This document shows, piece after piece, positions 52,578 to 64,000 of a stretch of DNA of 64,000 bases. Both the position numbers and the translations under genes were made by a program. Each line of letters starts with the position of its first letter. Position 1 is the first letter of the stretch. The stretch covers positions 11,941,971-12,005,970 of the forward strand of contig NC_039513.1 of NCBI RefSeq assembly GCF_003672135.1, in the 5' to 3' direction. The notes beneath the pieces are model-generated. The model saw only the letters and a program-made list of their open reading frames with translations. It was not told the DNA's origin and searched no databases. The stretch is from Ooceraea biroi (Eukaryota; Arthropoda; Insecta; Hymenoptera; Formicidae).

Positions 52578-53650
52578 TTAATTTTGTTGCGGCGGTTCCG
52601 GGTCGTTCGGATTTGAGCCGCCCATTTGCCGCCTCAGCGCCTCGATCAGCTCGGGATTCGCGTTCTGCATTTGTTGCGCTAACTGTTGACCCCTGAAACA
52701 GTCACGCGCGAGAGTGATGTCAAGGTCGAGGGATGCTGAGATTCGTGCCTTCGCTCCTCGCTTCGAAAGGACAAACTTACGCCTCTATGAGCACTTCCAT
52801 GCGACCACCCTCCTCCACGTTGCCGGACATGAGATTGCACATCATATTCTGCATAGCTGGATCGGAGAGCATCTGACGCGCCATGTTCATCAGCGCGGGG
52901 TTGCTCAGCAGGGCGCTGAGGTCCATGCCCGGCAGAGACGGCATCGTCTGATTGACGCCTAGATGAGCGAGCTTCTCCTCCGCCAGCTGTAGGTTGTTTC
53001 GATAACTCTCATTGTCCGGTTCCATCGCTAGGGCCTTCTCGTAGCTCTCCTTCGCCTCCTTGTGCCTCTCCAGACTGGAATACGCTAAACCTAATCGGCC
53101 GTACGCTTTGCTGTACGAGGGATCGATGGACAGCGCCGTGTTGCAATCCTTGATGGCTAGAGCGTGATTGCCGAGCTTGCTTTGCACAGCGGCTCTGTTG
53201 CAGTAATATACCGCATTGCGGCCGTCCAACTCTATCGCCCTGGACAGAAAGAATTAATCGAAAATTGGATATTTAAAAGTTATTTGTCAATTATCTCCGA
53301 CACGTAGAAATTGGATGAGGAAGAAAGTACTTTGTATAATTGACCAGCGCTTCGTGGTGCTTGTCTTGCTTCATGAGCGCGTTGCCCTCGTTCTTTAGCC
53401 TTTCGGCTTCGGCCTTCGCCTCCAGCGTAGCCTCCGGCCCTACATTTGGCGCCGCACTGTCCACTACATTCTTATAAACTTCATAGAGATTAAAATTCGC
53501 GGGCGCGTCGGAGGCTTGCACGTTGTACGCACTTTCCAGACACTGGATCGCCACTTCCAAACTCTCGCGCGAGTCCGCAGTTATGTCCCCATCCTGCAAC
53601 TGGTCGGTGAGAAATTGAACGATTGCCGAGACCAGCCCCTTGACAGCCAT
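52578..53650 (-). CDS. Sgt: Small glutamine-rich TPR co-chaperone (SGTA)
   Basis: Coding exons, in transcript order, 53650-53331, 53239-52781 and 52692-52578 give 297 aa with consistent phases. Seen: an N-terminal dimerisation region (KGLVSAIVQFLTDQL... ESLEVAIQCLESAY); three TPR motifs from about residue 85 (AERLKNEGNALMKQDKHHEA, AVYYCNRAAVQSKLGNHALA, SKAYGRLGLAYSSLERHKEA); and an Asn/Met/Gln-rich C-terminus ending PPQQN. In the family, the N-terminus binds the GET/BAG6 machinery, the TPRs bind Hsp70/Hsp90 tails and the C-terminus binds hydrophobic clients such as tail-anchored proteins. The start codon gives the usual family N-terminus directly. Confidence 0.95.
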
Positions 53651-55157
53651 CAGTGAAAAAACTGTTTACTCCTGCAGGAGAAACAAGCACTCTGTTAAAT
53701 GCAACATCGCGCATAATATATACACATGACGCAATTATCGCACGTGATATCGTATGCGTATTAACTACACCAAGATTCTGTCACAACGAAACGACAATTG
53801 TGTATCTCTCGTCGGAAAGTACCGATAGTCGGAGAAACCTAAACGTGGCAGACGATTAGCGGACTCGGATTGCGCCAATTCATCATCGAATAACATAACC
53901 AAAAAAAGTTTCGCTCCGAGCCGAAGTAAGCCGCGTTACGAGCGATGTAATCCTCCGAGGTGAGGCTCGATTACGTCCGTTCACGTCGCGACTCGCTCGC
54001 GTGCTACGAATCCGACGAACGCACGAAACGGTCGATCCCCGCACGGTGAACGAGTTGCGCCCGCGTGACAGCTGATTACCGACAAACGACGGTGCACGGT
54101 GCGACGTGTCCGCAGGAATTTTTCACGCGAGCAAGGACGAAGGGGAGCCGTACCTTTTCACTCGATCTATATCTCTCGTTAACTCGCTGAAGGAGTTGAG
54201 GCCGAATCACGGTGGCCGAACGGTGCAACACGAAATCTGGAGTAGTATCACTGCTCGCGCGCACGTAGCACGGCGAAGTCTGCCGAGGTTGCAACTTCGG
54301 CGCGATGCGCGCATCACCGGCAGCGAACTTCAATGGCTTCCGACTGATGCAAGCGTGTTTCCCCCTCTCCGCCGTTTTCACAGTCCGAGAGTAAAGTCGT
54401 AGGAGAGAATAAAATCTGCGACCGGTGAGTCACGGATTTTCATGTTTAAAAGTATTTCAGTAAATCACGCTTATCACGTTTGACCGATGTGCGAACGATT
54501 CGTGTCACTTCGTGCAACGACCGAAGCAGCCCGGTGCTTCGTCGTGAATTTCATATCGGCGCGATTACGCCGCACCGCGATGCTCAAACGCAGATGCGTA
54601 AAGAGGATGCATCGAGAAAAATTCGGCGAATCGCTCGGCAATGTGCGGAGACGCATATCGCGTTAAAATTCACGCGTTTTCCGCAATTAGACGTGTATCA
54701 TGAAGCGCGTCCCACAGCGGCGGTTTGAAATCGACAGATTCTCCAGTGCGCAAGCGCAACGAGAACTGCCGCGTCTTTTAAAACTTGTTTCGGACAATCG
54801 GCTAAGTCGAGGTAGAATTAATTCACGCGAGAATATAATTTGATAAATGCTGATTATTACATCAAAAAATGCGAAATATAATCTTAACTACATATACATA
54901 TGTATTAGTAATCAACAAGAACAATATTTTATAGTATATAACAATGTTTTATAGTAATCAGACTTTTCAGCGTGCAAACTTGATTTGCAAGTAACATTCC
55001 TAACATTATTCGTATAACAAATAACACAGCATGCAATGCAATAAATTAATAAATGCATTAAAAAGGTAATAATAACTAGTAAAGAAATATCATGCTCATG
55101 AACACGCGCATATGTACAATATTTATCTTTATAGTAATTTCTAGAATTTGTTGAGAA
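53651..55157. other. SGTA upstream region and 3' flank of the secreted-protein gene
   Basis: A CpG-rich block at about 53900-54780 is the likely SGTA promoter and 5' UTR. The AT-rich part 54780-55157 is probably the 3' UTR of the minus-strand gene ending at 55158. No coding exon can be supported. Confidence 0.5.
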
Positions 55158-58100
55158 TTAACGTGGGCCTTGTTTCACAATTCGATATACCACGTTGTTG
55201 TTGCTCGTGCCAGCGAAGATATAATGATTGCCTAAGTAATAGAACGGCACCATCGTTTGTAAGCCGTCTACGGCATGCTGCAATCTCAGTTGGAATTTCT
55301 GAAAATCATTGCAATTAAATAAAATTAAAATTAAATTAATAAATACAGTTAAAATTAAATACAGTTCTAATATCTTGAAATTAATTTCTAAGAGAATTTC
55401 TCCGTTTGCTTGCGCACATAAGAATCACATACAGAAAAATGGATAAATTACAGACTTACCTCGGCAAACATGTATTCGTAAATATGAAACCGTCCGTCCT
55501 GCGTCGTAACAATCACAAACGCATCGCTGCTGTCGAAATCTGCGAGAGAGAATAGTTGGAAAATAAATTGTAAATTGTTAGAGAATTACAGTAAAAATAT
55601 AAGACTTATGATTACTATAATATTTCATATCGACCATCGTACCATCGGCATAGAAGTACTCGATTCCGTTGACCTCAGAAGCGTGGAAGATACTTTGGTA
55701 GCTGTAAAAGTTCCGATACGCGGGATCGTATCTGTAAATGTTTACGGCGTTTGTATCAGGATTGTCCAACAGCACAAAATGATCCTTTCCTTGCGAAAAG
55801 TGTTTCACGTAACGACTGTCGCTCGCGAATGTCCTCAATAGCTCGAGCTGCAAAGAAGCAAAGAGTTACTTTTGCAATGAAAAATTAGCTCTTTTACAAG
55901 CAGAATTATTTTATCTTTCTTAGTAACTTTTATTATTTTGTACCTTTTGTATCGTCGGTTCGAATCGGTACAACAGAGACTCCGCGGACTCGCCGAAGCA
56001 ACCGACGAGGAGAAACATCTCGCGCTCGATTTCGAAAATCTGAGTGGACCAGGCACCATCCGTAGGAAACTCCTGAATCAACGTCGCGTTCTCCGTTTCT
56101 ACATCGACTCTATAAAACAGCGAGTCGACACGATGCGTCGCGCGCGTTTTCTCGTAGTTTATCGCCAGGACTGCGTATACACTGCCTGTAAATTAAATTG
56201 CATATTTACTTCTCGAAATTTTGCGTTGAACCTTTTCGATTAATGATGGATGTCTCGTACCTTCGTGTTGAAAAATCGCAGCATCCTTCAAGTATCCCTC
56301 TATGTCACCGGATGCGACGCTGAGAATTTCTTCCGTATCTTTAAGCCTCGAGATGGAAATCACAGTGTACTCTCGCTTCGGTATCCCCAAGGTGCATTTT
56401 GCGCTGCTCGAAACGGCCGTCGTCGTCACGCTGATCTCGAAATTGCCGTCTTGGTCGCGAAATTTCCTGGTGACCTCCCCGTGCTTCAGTCGCCACGCGA
56501 TATGCGTATTTTCGGCGGAGAGCTCGACCGTGGACTGATACGGGCACGGGCAGTGGTCCGGCAGCTCGCAAGATCCTCCAGGCAGCTCGTTCTTCATATC
56601 CAACTTGATCATCGTCTCGTTGATGTACGTTACGTCAACCTTGCTGACGTTGGTCCCATGTATCGCCAGATCCTCTGCCGTTTCCAGGTAGAAAAAGATG
56701 CTGCGCAAAGTCTTGGAAGCCTGCGAGCTGTAGCGTACGCGCTGCTCGATTATCTCCCAGCTCTCCTGCAAATCTTGAACGATCTCGTTCGTCTGCTTCT
56801 TCAGATCGTCGACGGCGAGACGTAGATTCACGCCGTTCACCAAGCCGGAAGTATTCACCTCGTGGATCCTAACGTTCGACTTAAAAATCTGAAAAATTAG
56901 AAGTAACAATTGAGAGACATGAACAAAGTGTAATTCGAAAGAAATTCAAGGTTTCTCCAATGCACTAACGAGGTCTCCAAAAATGTCAACATGTTCGTCG
57001 TCGTTTTTCACACCATCCTCATATTCTCTCGTTATACTCATATTGTTGATTCGTGGCGCGGCGACGTGTCCATCGATTACCAGGTCCTCGTGGAAAGATT
57101 TCTCGCCGCGTATTTTCTGCGTCTCGTTGACGTTATTAAGAACAAACTCGGATGGACGAATCCCGTTGATTTGTTTTACGTTCGCATTACCTGAGACATT
57201 GGTAATATGATCGTCAAAACTTATCTGTATTATTATTTTTTTAATTCGCCACTTGTTTCCTTACCTGTCACCGTAACGATACCGTTAAACTGCATGCTAC
57301 ACGGGATCTCATTATTTCCGCTGAGGGTGACGCGCTGGCTCATAAACTCGTCAAAGTCTATCCCATCTAGATTCTTCAAATGCACATCACCCATTACCTC
57401 GAGCTTCTCGAAGAAGACGTTGTCCGGCAAAGTAGCACTGGAACGCGCAGCGGCGCTGATCGATGCGTTGAGATCAGCGTTGTTCGCGCGAAGCTTGGCA
57501 ATCTTGACGCCCTTGACGAACGTCAATGGACCGGCAATCGTATCCTCGCGATCCTTCCTGACGACCGAGTCATTGAACTTGCGAATGTCCACGCCGTTGA
57601 TTTCGCGAATGCCCAGGTCGCCGTTTACCGTCAAACTGTCCGCCTCGAAGTCATTCTTGAAGAGTTTCTTTCCGGCGATCTCCACCAGTTCTCCATGGTC
57701 AATCACGACGTCCGATATTATGTCACGAATCGTGTTGATCTGATCGAATGGACCGATGACCGCCCATGCATGGACATCTTCTTCAAAGATCACGTTGCCC
57801 GTGATAACTTGGTCCGTATCTGCGGTCACGGCGTTCTCTAGTAGGTATGAGATAGAGGCAGGACTTGTTCGCGACATGTTCCAGGTGATACTTCCATCCA
57901 CCTTCAGGAGATCAAGGTCCTTTGCGGGAATAGTTAATAAACTGTCGTACAACTGTAACGCAAGAAACGGAGAATGTAATTTCATAGAAAAAAATCAGAC
58001 AAGAACGTTGGAATGAGATGGTTACCTCGCGCACGTCGCGTCCGTTCAAGCTCGACGTGATCACGTCGCCGTCAACGTACAAATTGGAGAACGTCACGTC

Positions 58101-61100
58101 GCCCGTGATCGTTAGTGGTTCATCCACCCACATCAACTGCGATACATTCTGCCTGTTGATAAAATTCATCGTGACGTTTTCGGTGGTGACGGCGTGGGCT
58201 GAAAAGTGCCCGCGTATGGTTTGCCCTCTCGATCTCGAAATTACATTAGCGACGAAATCGTCGAAATTCCGGCCGTACAGAGACTTCAGCGTTATGTTCC
58301 GAACGATCAGGTCCTCGATGCTCCTCGCTGGTATCACGATGTCGTTCTGCTTCAGGTCGTCGAAGAAACTCTCGACCGTTTGCCCGTCTATTTGGCCGAT
58401 CGTCAGGTTCTTCACAGTCAAGTCGCCGTCGATGGTGATCTCGTCCAGGTCCGTCAAGTCTTTTAATCGCGTCAGGCGTTTCATCTCGACCCCGTTCAAA
58501 TTTCTCATTTCCAAGTTTCGTACGTGGAACTCGGGTACTTTCAGGACAGTCAGTTGATGAGTGTCATCGATGCGAAGCCTATCCTTGAGTACCACCTCAC
58601 GATCATTGAGAGATCGAACGTCGAGGTTGTCAACGAGCACGCGACTCGCTTGAACCGTGGGAACCTGTTCCAGGATTCCTGAGAAATTTGCTTTCCCCTC
58701 CATGACGTCGAACACGTGGACACCGTTGAAAATCGAGGTGATAAGGTCGGTCGCCTGGAGACTTGATAGGTGCAAAGGTTTTGATATCTTCAATGAATAC
58801 GGCTCAACCGCGAAGAAACTGGTGTTGGGATCGCTGTCGTGGAAGAATTCGTCGACGTGGAAGTTCTCGAAGTGTAAGTTCGCGAAGTCGCTTGGTATCT
58901 CGTCCATTGTGGCGTACAGGAAGTCATCCTCCGCGAAACCGTTGAGGTACTTTGTGCGAAGTCTATCGACGGTGAGACCGCCCTCCAGGGTGACTTCTTC
59001 GGTGATTGTTTGATTGCTGGACTTTGTCCAGAGTTTGTCGAAGATGCAGTTCATGTTCACCGGGCCATTATCTTCCACGAAAAGAGTCGCCGCGTTCTCG
59101 ATCTTGAGGTTCTTGAGGTATAGATCACCCAGTATCGTGACGTTTTCGTAAATCTGAAGGGGCGAGTCAAGGGGTATTATGACTTGGGAATTGTTTGCGT
59201 CGACCACGAAATTCTCGGTAACATGAAGGGTCGCCAGTTTTACTTTGCCTTAAAATACAAAATAAATAATATAAGTATGAAAAATAATTGATATTAATTA
59301 TAATTCATGACGTAAATATGAAGGTTTTAATTGATCAAATTTAGTCAATCTTTATTACCTTTAATAACACTGTTGCGGGACTTTCGCGCAGCTTCCTCAA
59401 CCGGCACTCCGTTAATCGTTTCTGCATACAGCTTATCAATTTCCAAGGTTTTCATGTAAAAATCGTCAAAACTTTGGTTCGTTGTTGTTGTCATCAGTTT
59501 ATCAGCGGGAACACCGTTTAATGTCTCCGTTGTAAGATTTACGATTTGCAGCAATTTTTTATACGTGAGTTTACCTGCGACAAAATGTTACAAAGAGATG
59601 CAAGTTACAAAAAAAATAGTCACATCATATTTTAAAATACTTTTTATTGCGCAATTAACGTGATTGACGCAACAGATTGTTATACTCAACCTTTAACTTC
59701 CTGAGTGCGGTTAATCATGAACAAGTCAGCGATGAACTCATCGACGATTACTCTATTCAAGCTTGTGATATTCAACTTTGATACTGTCAAGTCGGAATGC
59801 AATATAACACTGTCATTTGAGTACTCGACGAAGTTATGTACAGAATCAAGCGGACTCGTTTCACTATTTTTGAACGACCAATCTGCAATGCACGATATAA
59901 TAAAAATGGGAAAAAACATAAAAAAATACATATTACAATATGATAATTAAAAAAACAATCTCGACTCACATTCGGATGGTATTCCGCAAAGAGACTCGAC
60001 CTCGAGGTCGTCCACGCTGACACTCTTCACGTGCAACGGATGCGCGAAGTGTTGCTCGCCTTGCGAGAGGATCACCATTCCCGCTCGCACGTCCTGGTCG
60101 TTCAGATAATCCACGTCCACCTGGTCGATCTCCAGCTCTTCCACATGCAGCTCATCGACCGCAATCTTGTTGCTCAGCACTAGCGACGTGGTTGCGTTCA
60201 CCACTTTCTGTCTCTCCGACAGGAGATCGCTTACGTTGCGATCCAGCTCGTTCAGAGCTCTCTCGATCTGACGTGGGGGCAAGACGTCCTCGTCGGTCAC
60301 GATCACGACGTTGTCTACGTTGCCGGACTGCACGATCAGACTGTCGAATTTTATTGGCTCCTCGGTCGCAGACGGTAGAAGCTTCCAGGAAGCTTCGGCT
60401 TCCCTTATGAGTGGCATTCGCATCTCCAACGTCTTGATCAAGTCCGCCAAGCACTTGTTCGTCGCAGCGGCGTCTCCGATGGAGCTTTCTGCAAGAGAAA
60501 TTTCGTTCCAAGTTTTTTTTGTCATCATGATTCTAGGATGATAACTGTTCAGTTATAAAATTATAATTGTTTACTGATTGGTATCGAGGACATTTTCACT
60601 TGCCACTGCTCTACCCAGTATACGTTATCCCGCTTCATGATTAACGTCATGTGCATTATCGTATCTTCGTGCAACGACACCACCATGCCGACTACTCGTT
60701 GGCCTTCTTTGAAATATTGAGTGTCTTCCTTCTTCCAGTCGGATGCATTATGAAATTTGTGCAACTCGACTACGTTCTACAATTTGTTTTTGAAGTACTA
60801 ATAAAAATGTTCTTTCATGGAAAATACATGATTTTGATGATTAGTCTCATAAGCGCCATTTTTAATACAACTTGATAGAATTATTTTTATATAGGAAATT
60901 TTTAACGAAAAAGAATATATTTTTATTTAATGTTTCTGCGATCTGTTCGATCTTTCGCGCTTACTTTGTACGCCACGATTGCAAAAGTATCGCCATCCAT
61001 GTGGAAGATAGTTATCAGACTATTCGGCTCGATCTCGAGAAGACTAGACCAATCTAACAGCTCTCGTCCTGAAAGCAGACACATTTCGGCCAATATTCTT

Positions 61101-62565
61101 ACGGAAGATAAGGCGGAATTTAATAAGAAATTTATCTTATTAAATAATAGGCAGCGTCGTACTTACCGTCCCAGCAGAATACGTTGCTCAGGCCTTGTTC
61201 GTTCATCACCAGGACAAAGTTGAAGTCGGCGTGAACGTAGTGGTGCACCGAGATCGGTTGCACGGTGGACAGAATCTGCATCTTCGCGATGCTGTCGTCC
61301 TTGAATTCATACACGTCGGAGCCGATCCAGGGATTCTCGGCGTCGTAACACGCGAACACGATGATCGCCGATCGCCGATACTCGAACGCGGTGACCGACG
61401 TCACGCCGGACGTTATCACCTCCTGGACGACGTCCATGTACGTGTCGCTCCATCGGTAGATCCTGTGGCAGTCAAACAGAATTGCGAGGAAAGAAAGGAC
61501 AATTTCCAAGACTATGTTTGAGAGCTTGTTTAAATTCATATCGGATGAGAATCGATGAAGCGACTCACAAAGACGGTACGGGAAATCTGTCGGCGTTGTT
61601 GGCGATGATCAAGTAGAGCTGATCGTGCTGCGTGAAGAACTTCGCGTCCACGGGGGTTCCCTTGAATCGGACGGTGTGGCGAAATCTCAGCGTGGCATTC
61701 GGCGTCCCCGTGTGGAGGCTGCACAAATTGGGCTCGTAGCACAGCAGCAGGTAGACGGTATCTCTCCACACGATGCTCTGCAATTTATTATTCGCGAAAT
61801 TCGTCGTTTAACTTGTGGGATCAATTGTAAGCTATTTAAGATTACTGATTGTTGAGGTCGTTAATTAATAATCTTTCTAATTATTTATCTTGTTACGATC
61901 TAGGATAATGATTCTATACCGTGACGAATTTGATGTTGGTGTACTCCCCGACCTGAGCAACTTCGTACAACGTCTTGTCAGAGGTCTCGTTGAGGGAGGG
62001 CATCATCAATCGATTGCCGTCGAGGATGAATGTCCTGTTGAACATATCTATCGCGAATAGCCGATACTCGCTCGTTAGCTGTACTCGCCATAATATGTCC
62101 CAGCGTAGCGTGTATTCTTTTTCTTCCACTGCAAACAGATTATTTATCGCTCCACGAAACAGTTTTTATTTATTTTATTTTTATTCCAGTAAGCATATTA
62201 TTATATATTATTCTTAAGCGCGCAATGTGTTGCATCTGCGTGGAAATTGAATTTTCAGCGTGCTTAATTTGGAGATAAATCTCCCCCCGAGAGCGTGAAC
62301 TCACCCGGCGACGCATCCTGGATGTGAATTTTGATGAATTCCTTTTTGGACTGCCGCAACTTTTCGTCCAGGTACTTCAGATCTATCGCGCGCACGGATA
62401 ATAATTGTGCGAAGGCGCAGCCTGTCAACTGCAACACAATAACGGATAATTATAACGACGACAGGAGCGCGCGCGAAATATCCTCGCGCTCTTTATCGCT
62501 GATTCAGTAATAAATTCGCGTTGCAAAAACGTAACGGTACTCACGAGCAAAAGGAGGAGATTCAT
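55158..62565 (-). CDS. Large secreted protein with propeller-like ends and a central repeat field, 1839 aa
   Basis: Eighteen coding exons, transcript order: 62565-62545, 62428-62305, 62128-61920, 61777-61569, 61462-61167, 61068-60965, 60776-60575, 60488-59970, 59882-59691, 59574-59359, 59248-58026, 57952-57265, 57190-56970, 56888-56261, 56185-55944, 55847-55643, 55539-55460, 55298-55158. All junctions keep frame. A signal peptide (MNLLLLLLTGCAFAQ) spans intron 1. Residues about 50-390 are propeller-like (repeated short strands such as GLSNVFCWDG, DTFAIVAYKN). Residues about 390-1410 repeat a unit built on LNG/ING-V, a conserved Phe, then I-x-G and V-x-x-L (EINGVDIRKFN, NLDGIDFDEFM, TLNGVPADKLM). 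A coiled-coil-like helix and a Cys cluster (SCELPDHCPCPY) precede a second propeller-like end (HYIFAGTSNNNVVYRI). The ends resemble EPTP-type repeats. Nasrat/Closca-like eggshell proteins are a weak guess; function is unknown to me. Confidence 0.85.
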
Positions 62566-63033
62566 GGTTTTAATTAACGACGTCGCGGACGAACTAATCC
62601 GTTCACGGCAGAGGCCGTGCGAGTATTGGGAAGGAATTTCAGGAACAATCTGTATTATTTGAAATAATCTGTTTGTTGACCTTCTGGACACACACGTATA
62701 AATGGCCATGTGTACACGATGTAAATATCCTGGGAATTCTATACACGTGTATGTATATATAATATGCGGATGAATCGACCAAGTTACGAAGTAATAATAC
62801 GAACACCTAATTTTCCACTGTGTGTGAGTATAATAATTTAAAATCTGAATGAGAGCATCAAATATTGCGGACTTATACGCATAGAAAAAATATGCGATAT
62901 ATATCTTATCGAAGCGCGATTTACGTAACGAATAGAAAATAATTTTTTAAAAGTCCGTAGAAATTTAAATTAATCGACGATGAAAGAAATCGACTTGCCA
63001 AAAGTACTTGTGTATAAAATGTAGATTGCAAAA
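62566..63033. promoter_or_regulatory. Upstream region of the secreted-protein gene
   Basis: AT-rich DNA between the start codon and the mariner insertion. It should contain the promoter, but no convincing core element can be placed. Confidence 0.35.
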
Positions 63034-63035
63034 TA

Positions 63036-64000
63036 TTGGGTTGGCCAAAAAGTAATTGCGTTTTTTTCCAATAGATGGACATACATGTCTTGAAATGTAA
63101 CTAACTTCATTCTAAACCGCAAATTCATTATGTAGGTTAACAACTCACAGTTCAAGCTTGTTTTACAAAAAGAAAGCACACGATTTCGTTAACAATTGTT
63201 TGTTTGCCGTCCATTTCAAAATGGAAAATCAAAAAGAACATTTTCGTCATATTTTCTTTTATTACTTCCGAAAAGGGAAAAACGCTGTGCAGGCTCATAA
63301 AAAGTTACTGATGTATATGGCAAAGATGCTTTAAAGCTGCGGCAGTGTCAAAATTCGTTTACTAAATTTCGATCTCGAGATTTTAATGTGAAAGATGCAC
63401 CACGCTCAGGAAGGCCAATCGAAATTGATGATGACAAAATAAAGGCACTGATCGATTCCAATCGGCGTTTAACGACACGAGAGATTGCTGAGAATCTTAA
63501 CATATCGAAATCGAGTGTTGAGAACCATTTAAAACGACTTGGATACATTAGTAAGCTCGATATTTGGGTACCACATGAGCTGAAAGAAATTCATCTCACT
63601 AAGCGTATTGACATCTGCGATTCTCTTTTGAAACGTGAGGAAAATGATCGATTTTTGAAACGCATGATAACAGGCGACGAAAAATGGATCGTTTACAACA
63701 ACGTCAAACGAAAAAGATGGTGGAGCAAGCGTGATGAACCTGCTGAAAGCACTTGAAAAGCAGATATTCACCAAAGAAAGATTATGCTGTCAGTCTGGTG
63801 GGACTGTGTATTTTGAGCTGCTTGCAAGGAATCAAACCATTAATTCAGACGTATACTGTCGTCAACTGGATAAATTAAATTATTAAAATGATGCCATCAA
63901 ACAAAAACGTCGAGAATTGGTGAATCGCAAAGGTGTTGTGTTTCACCATGATAACGCTAGACCACGTACAAGTTTGGTCACTCGTGAAAAATTGTTGCAG
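63036..64000 (+). mobile_element. mariner element, right end beyond the window
   Basis: It starts TTGGGTTGGCCAAAAAGTAA after a TA, the typical end of a mariner inverted repeat. A decayed transposase frame opens at 63221. The right inverted repeat is outside the window, so length and completeness are unknown. Confidence 0.9.
63221..64000 (+). pseudogene. Decayed mariner transposase (partial)
   Basis: The ATG at 63221 opens MENQKEHFRHIFFYYF, then frame is lost near 63300. The helix-turn-helix part resumes downstream (RRLTTREIAENLNISKSSVE at about 63465), followed by YISKLDIWVPHEL and the first catalytic Asp in ITGDEKWIVYNN. An in-frame TGA comes at 63754-63756, and further shifts are needed to reach MLSVWWD and the second Asp in VFHHDNARP near 63945. 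It is clearly non-functional. Confidence 0.85.

Overview
The window is nuclear DNA of an insect, most likely an ant or other hymenopteran. Genes are intron-rich with GT-AG junctions that I could phase codon by codon, intergenic DNA is AT-rich with many microsatellites, promoter regions are CpG-rich, and the DNA transposons are of kinds common in insects. The order-level call rests on the overall look of the proteins and is an inference.

Layout. 30-1748 (+): last two exons of a Domeless-type cytokine receptor, followed by about 8 kb with no gene I can support. 10229-15016 (-): an AHCYL1/IRBIT-type S-adenosylhomocysteine hydrolase-like gene in ten coding exons. It shares a CpG-rich divergent upstream region with 18035-25739 (+), a p190 RhoGAP in 22 coding exons (1657 aa). 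A long gene-poor stretch follows. 31123-31567 (-) is a small unidentified two-exon gene placed head to head with 31760-34352 (+), an ERp60/PDIA3 protein disulfide isomerase. 38861-39686 (-) is Rho1, the GTPase family that p190 RhoGAP acts on, only 13 kb from it. 52578-53650 (-) is the TPR co-chaperone SGTA. 55158-62565 (-) is an 18-exon gene for a secreted protein of 1839 aa with beta-propeller-like ends around a central field of repeats; I cannot name it with confidence.

Between 35.7 and 51.5 kb, on both sides of Rho1, lies a nest of DNA transposons. Four elements share TA-flanked CAGGGTG...CACCCTG ends: two internally deleted hairpin elements that keep transposase fragments, one nearly complete but frameshifted copy, and one nested-palindrome MITE. 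A P-element-like insertion with a 7/8-matching 8-bp target duplication has a small Helitron-like element inside it. A decayed mariner runs off the right edge.

Functionally, p190 RhoGAP and Rho1 form a regulator-target pair. ERp60 and SGTA both serve protein folding and quality control. Domeless is the JAK/STAT receptor, and the IRBIT-type protein acts on calcium release and ion transport. All exon chains were built by hand from splice signals and reading-frame continuity; no search was run.
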